Assembly (NCBI GenBank): GCA_029983505.1
Contig: JASBZK010000061.1
Span: forward strand, 1-6,590
Direction: 5' to 3'
DNA length: 6,590 nucleotides
From: Porphyromonas sp.
Lineage (GTDB): Bacteria > Bacteroidota > Bacteroidia > Bacteroidales > Porphyromonadaceae
The notes beneath the pieces were generated by a model that saw only the letters and a program-made list of their open reading frames with translations, ran no database searches and had not been told where the DNA came from. Position numbers and translations under genes: made by a program. Shown here piece after piece: positions 5,721 to 6,590 of the stretch. The stretch's first letter is position 1. Every line of letters begins with the position of its first letter.

Positions 5721-6590
5721 ATGAAACCCTACCTCGATTTCTCTGAGTATCTTAGGAAAACTTTCCCCTGCAAGGTTCAAAAAATCTCCATCAATGCCTA
5801 CCTTTCCTGCCCCAATAGGGATGGCGAAGGCGGGCTCAAAGGCGGTTGCACCTACTGCAATAACCGCTCCTTTTCTCCCGGATACACGCAGCAGGAGTTG
5901 GACATCTCAGGGCAGGTGAAGGAAGGCATTGCCTTTTTCTCCCGAAAATATCCGACGATGAAATACATCGCCTACTTCCAGAGTTATACCAATACCTATG
6001 GCGAAGTCTCCCACCTCATCGACTTGTACGAAGAAGCGCTGAGCCATCCCGATGTCGTAGGGCTTTTCGTGGGGACGCGCCCGGACTGCGTCTCGGAAGA
6101 ACTTCTGTCCTACTTCGAGGCGCTTTCGCGCCGTACATCGGTTTTTATCGAGTACGGGGTAGAGAGTACAAATGACGACACTCTGAGACGGGTCAGAAGG
6201 GGGCATGACTTCCGGGCATCAGTAGACGCTATCAAGGCCACGCACGCGTACGGCATCCCATGTGGAGCCCATCTGATCATCGGTCTTCCGGGAGAGACGG
6301 AAGAGGATTTCCTCGGGCACATCCGGCGCTTGAACGCGCTACCCGTCACCGCCCTCAAACTGCACCAGCTCCAAATCCTCAGAGGTACCGCTATGGGACG
6401 GGACTACCTCGATAGTCCGGAGGCGTTTCGCCTCTTCTCGATGGAAGAATACATCCGGACTTCCGCCCTCCTTCTGCGCCATTTGAGACCGGATGTGTAC
6501 GTGGATCGCTTTACGTCCCAATCTCCCGAAAACCTGCTCCTGGCTCCCAAGTGGAAGGTAAAAAACTACGTTTTTACCGACCGGCTCATC
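5721..6590 (+). CDS. TIGR01212/YhcC-like radical SAM protein, 3' end outside the window
   Basis: The first 290 residues are visible and the frame stays open to the right edge, so the gene is cut by the window and not broken. The iron-sulfur site is Cys30, Cys43 and Cys46 (CPNRDG ... GGCTYC), i.e. C-x12-C-x2-C instead of the common C-x3-C-x2-C, which is the hallmark of the YhcC/TIGR01212 group. Later family blocks include KYIAYFQSYTNTY (81-93), GLFVGTRPDCV (114-124), VFIEYGVEST (141-150), HLIIGLPGE (184-192) and KLHQLQILRGT (213-223). The substrate of this group is, as far as I know, not established. ATG 5721 matches the usual N-terminus (YLRKTFPCKVQKISINA). The leader is pyrimidine-rich with no Shine-Dalgarno, and a terminator sits just upstream. 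Relatives are typically a little over 300 residues, so most of the protein is here. Confidence 0.92.
   Translation, partial: MKPYLDFSEYLRKTFPCKVQKISINAYLSCPNRDGEGGLKGGCTYCNNRSFSPGYTQQELDISGQVKEGIAFFSRKYPTMKYIAYFQSYTNTYGEVSHLIDLYEEALSHPDVVGLFVGTRPDCVSEELLSYFEALSRRTSVFIEYGVESTNDDTLRRVRRGHDFRASVDAIKATHAYGIPCGAHLIIGLPGETEEDFLGHIRRLNALPVTALKLHQLQILRGTAMGRDYLDSPEAFRLFSMEEYIRTSALLLRHLRPDVYVDRFTSQSPENLLLAPKWKVKNYVFTDRLI

Noticed and set aside
5620..5724. GTG-initiated 34-codon frame whose TGA overlaps the radical SAM ATG (ATGA)
   Set aside because: The overlap is suggestive of a coupled leader peptide, but the frame would start at or before the predicted transcript start, has no ribosome-binding site, and would run through the terminator hairpin and a pyrimidine tract giving a Phe/Pro-rich tail. 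Chance is the simpler explanation.

Overview
The window reads as a piece of a Bacteroidota chromosome, most likely Bacteroidales and perhaps Porphyromonas-like. Three things point there. The protein families are typical of the phylum (an outer-membrane barrel with a carboxypeptidase-regulatory-like N-terminus, GldE, and a GldE-linked phosphopantetheinyl transferase). Three intergenic promoters carry an exact match to the Bacteroidota -7 box TAnnTTTG. Strong, well-spaced Shine-Dalgarno sites are mostly lacking. The genus is only an impression. All genes are on the plus strand, and no mobile element, CRISPR array, tRNA or rRNA is visible.

Layout. 1-141 is a leader with a weak promoter and an A/T-rich inverted repeat. 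142-2460 encodes a 772-residue secreted outer-membrane beta-barrel protein of the TonB-receptor-like OMP_b-brl_3 type, standing alone without a SusD partner. 2461-2570 holds a good promoter and a 10-bp palindrome for a small YbjQ/UPF0145 gene (2571-2888). 2889-3157 is a 269-bp non-coding stretch with a repeated element that forms a near-perfect hairpin, a G-rich tract and a -7 box. Next comes a compact probable operon: ssb (3158-3595), gldE (3622-4983, TTG start) and a 4'-phosphopantetheinyl transferase (4967-5476, overlapping gldE by 17 bases).

The 244-bp gap 5477-5720 is the most interesting non-coding part. It has a well-matched promoter with a palindrome over its -33 box, followed about 50 bases later by a textbook intrinsic terminator. 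That terminator lies only 27 bases before the start of a YhcC-like (TIGR01212) radical SAM gene, which runs off the right end of the window. The arrangement implies either a small RNA of about 70 nt or an attenuated leader for the radical SAM gene.

The genes do not form one pathway. The ssb-gldE-PPTase block is a familiar Bacteroidota neighbourhood combining DNA maintenance, a CNNM/CorC-type membrane protein and carrier-protein activation. The flanking genes look like independent transcription units. The coding content is ordinary, and the unusual material is in the intergenic regulation.
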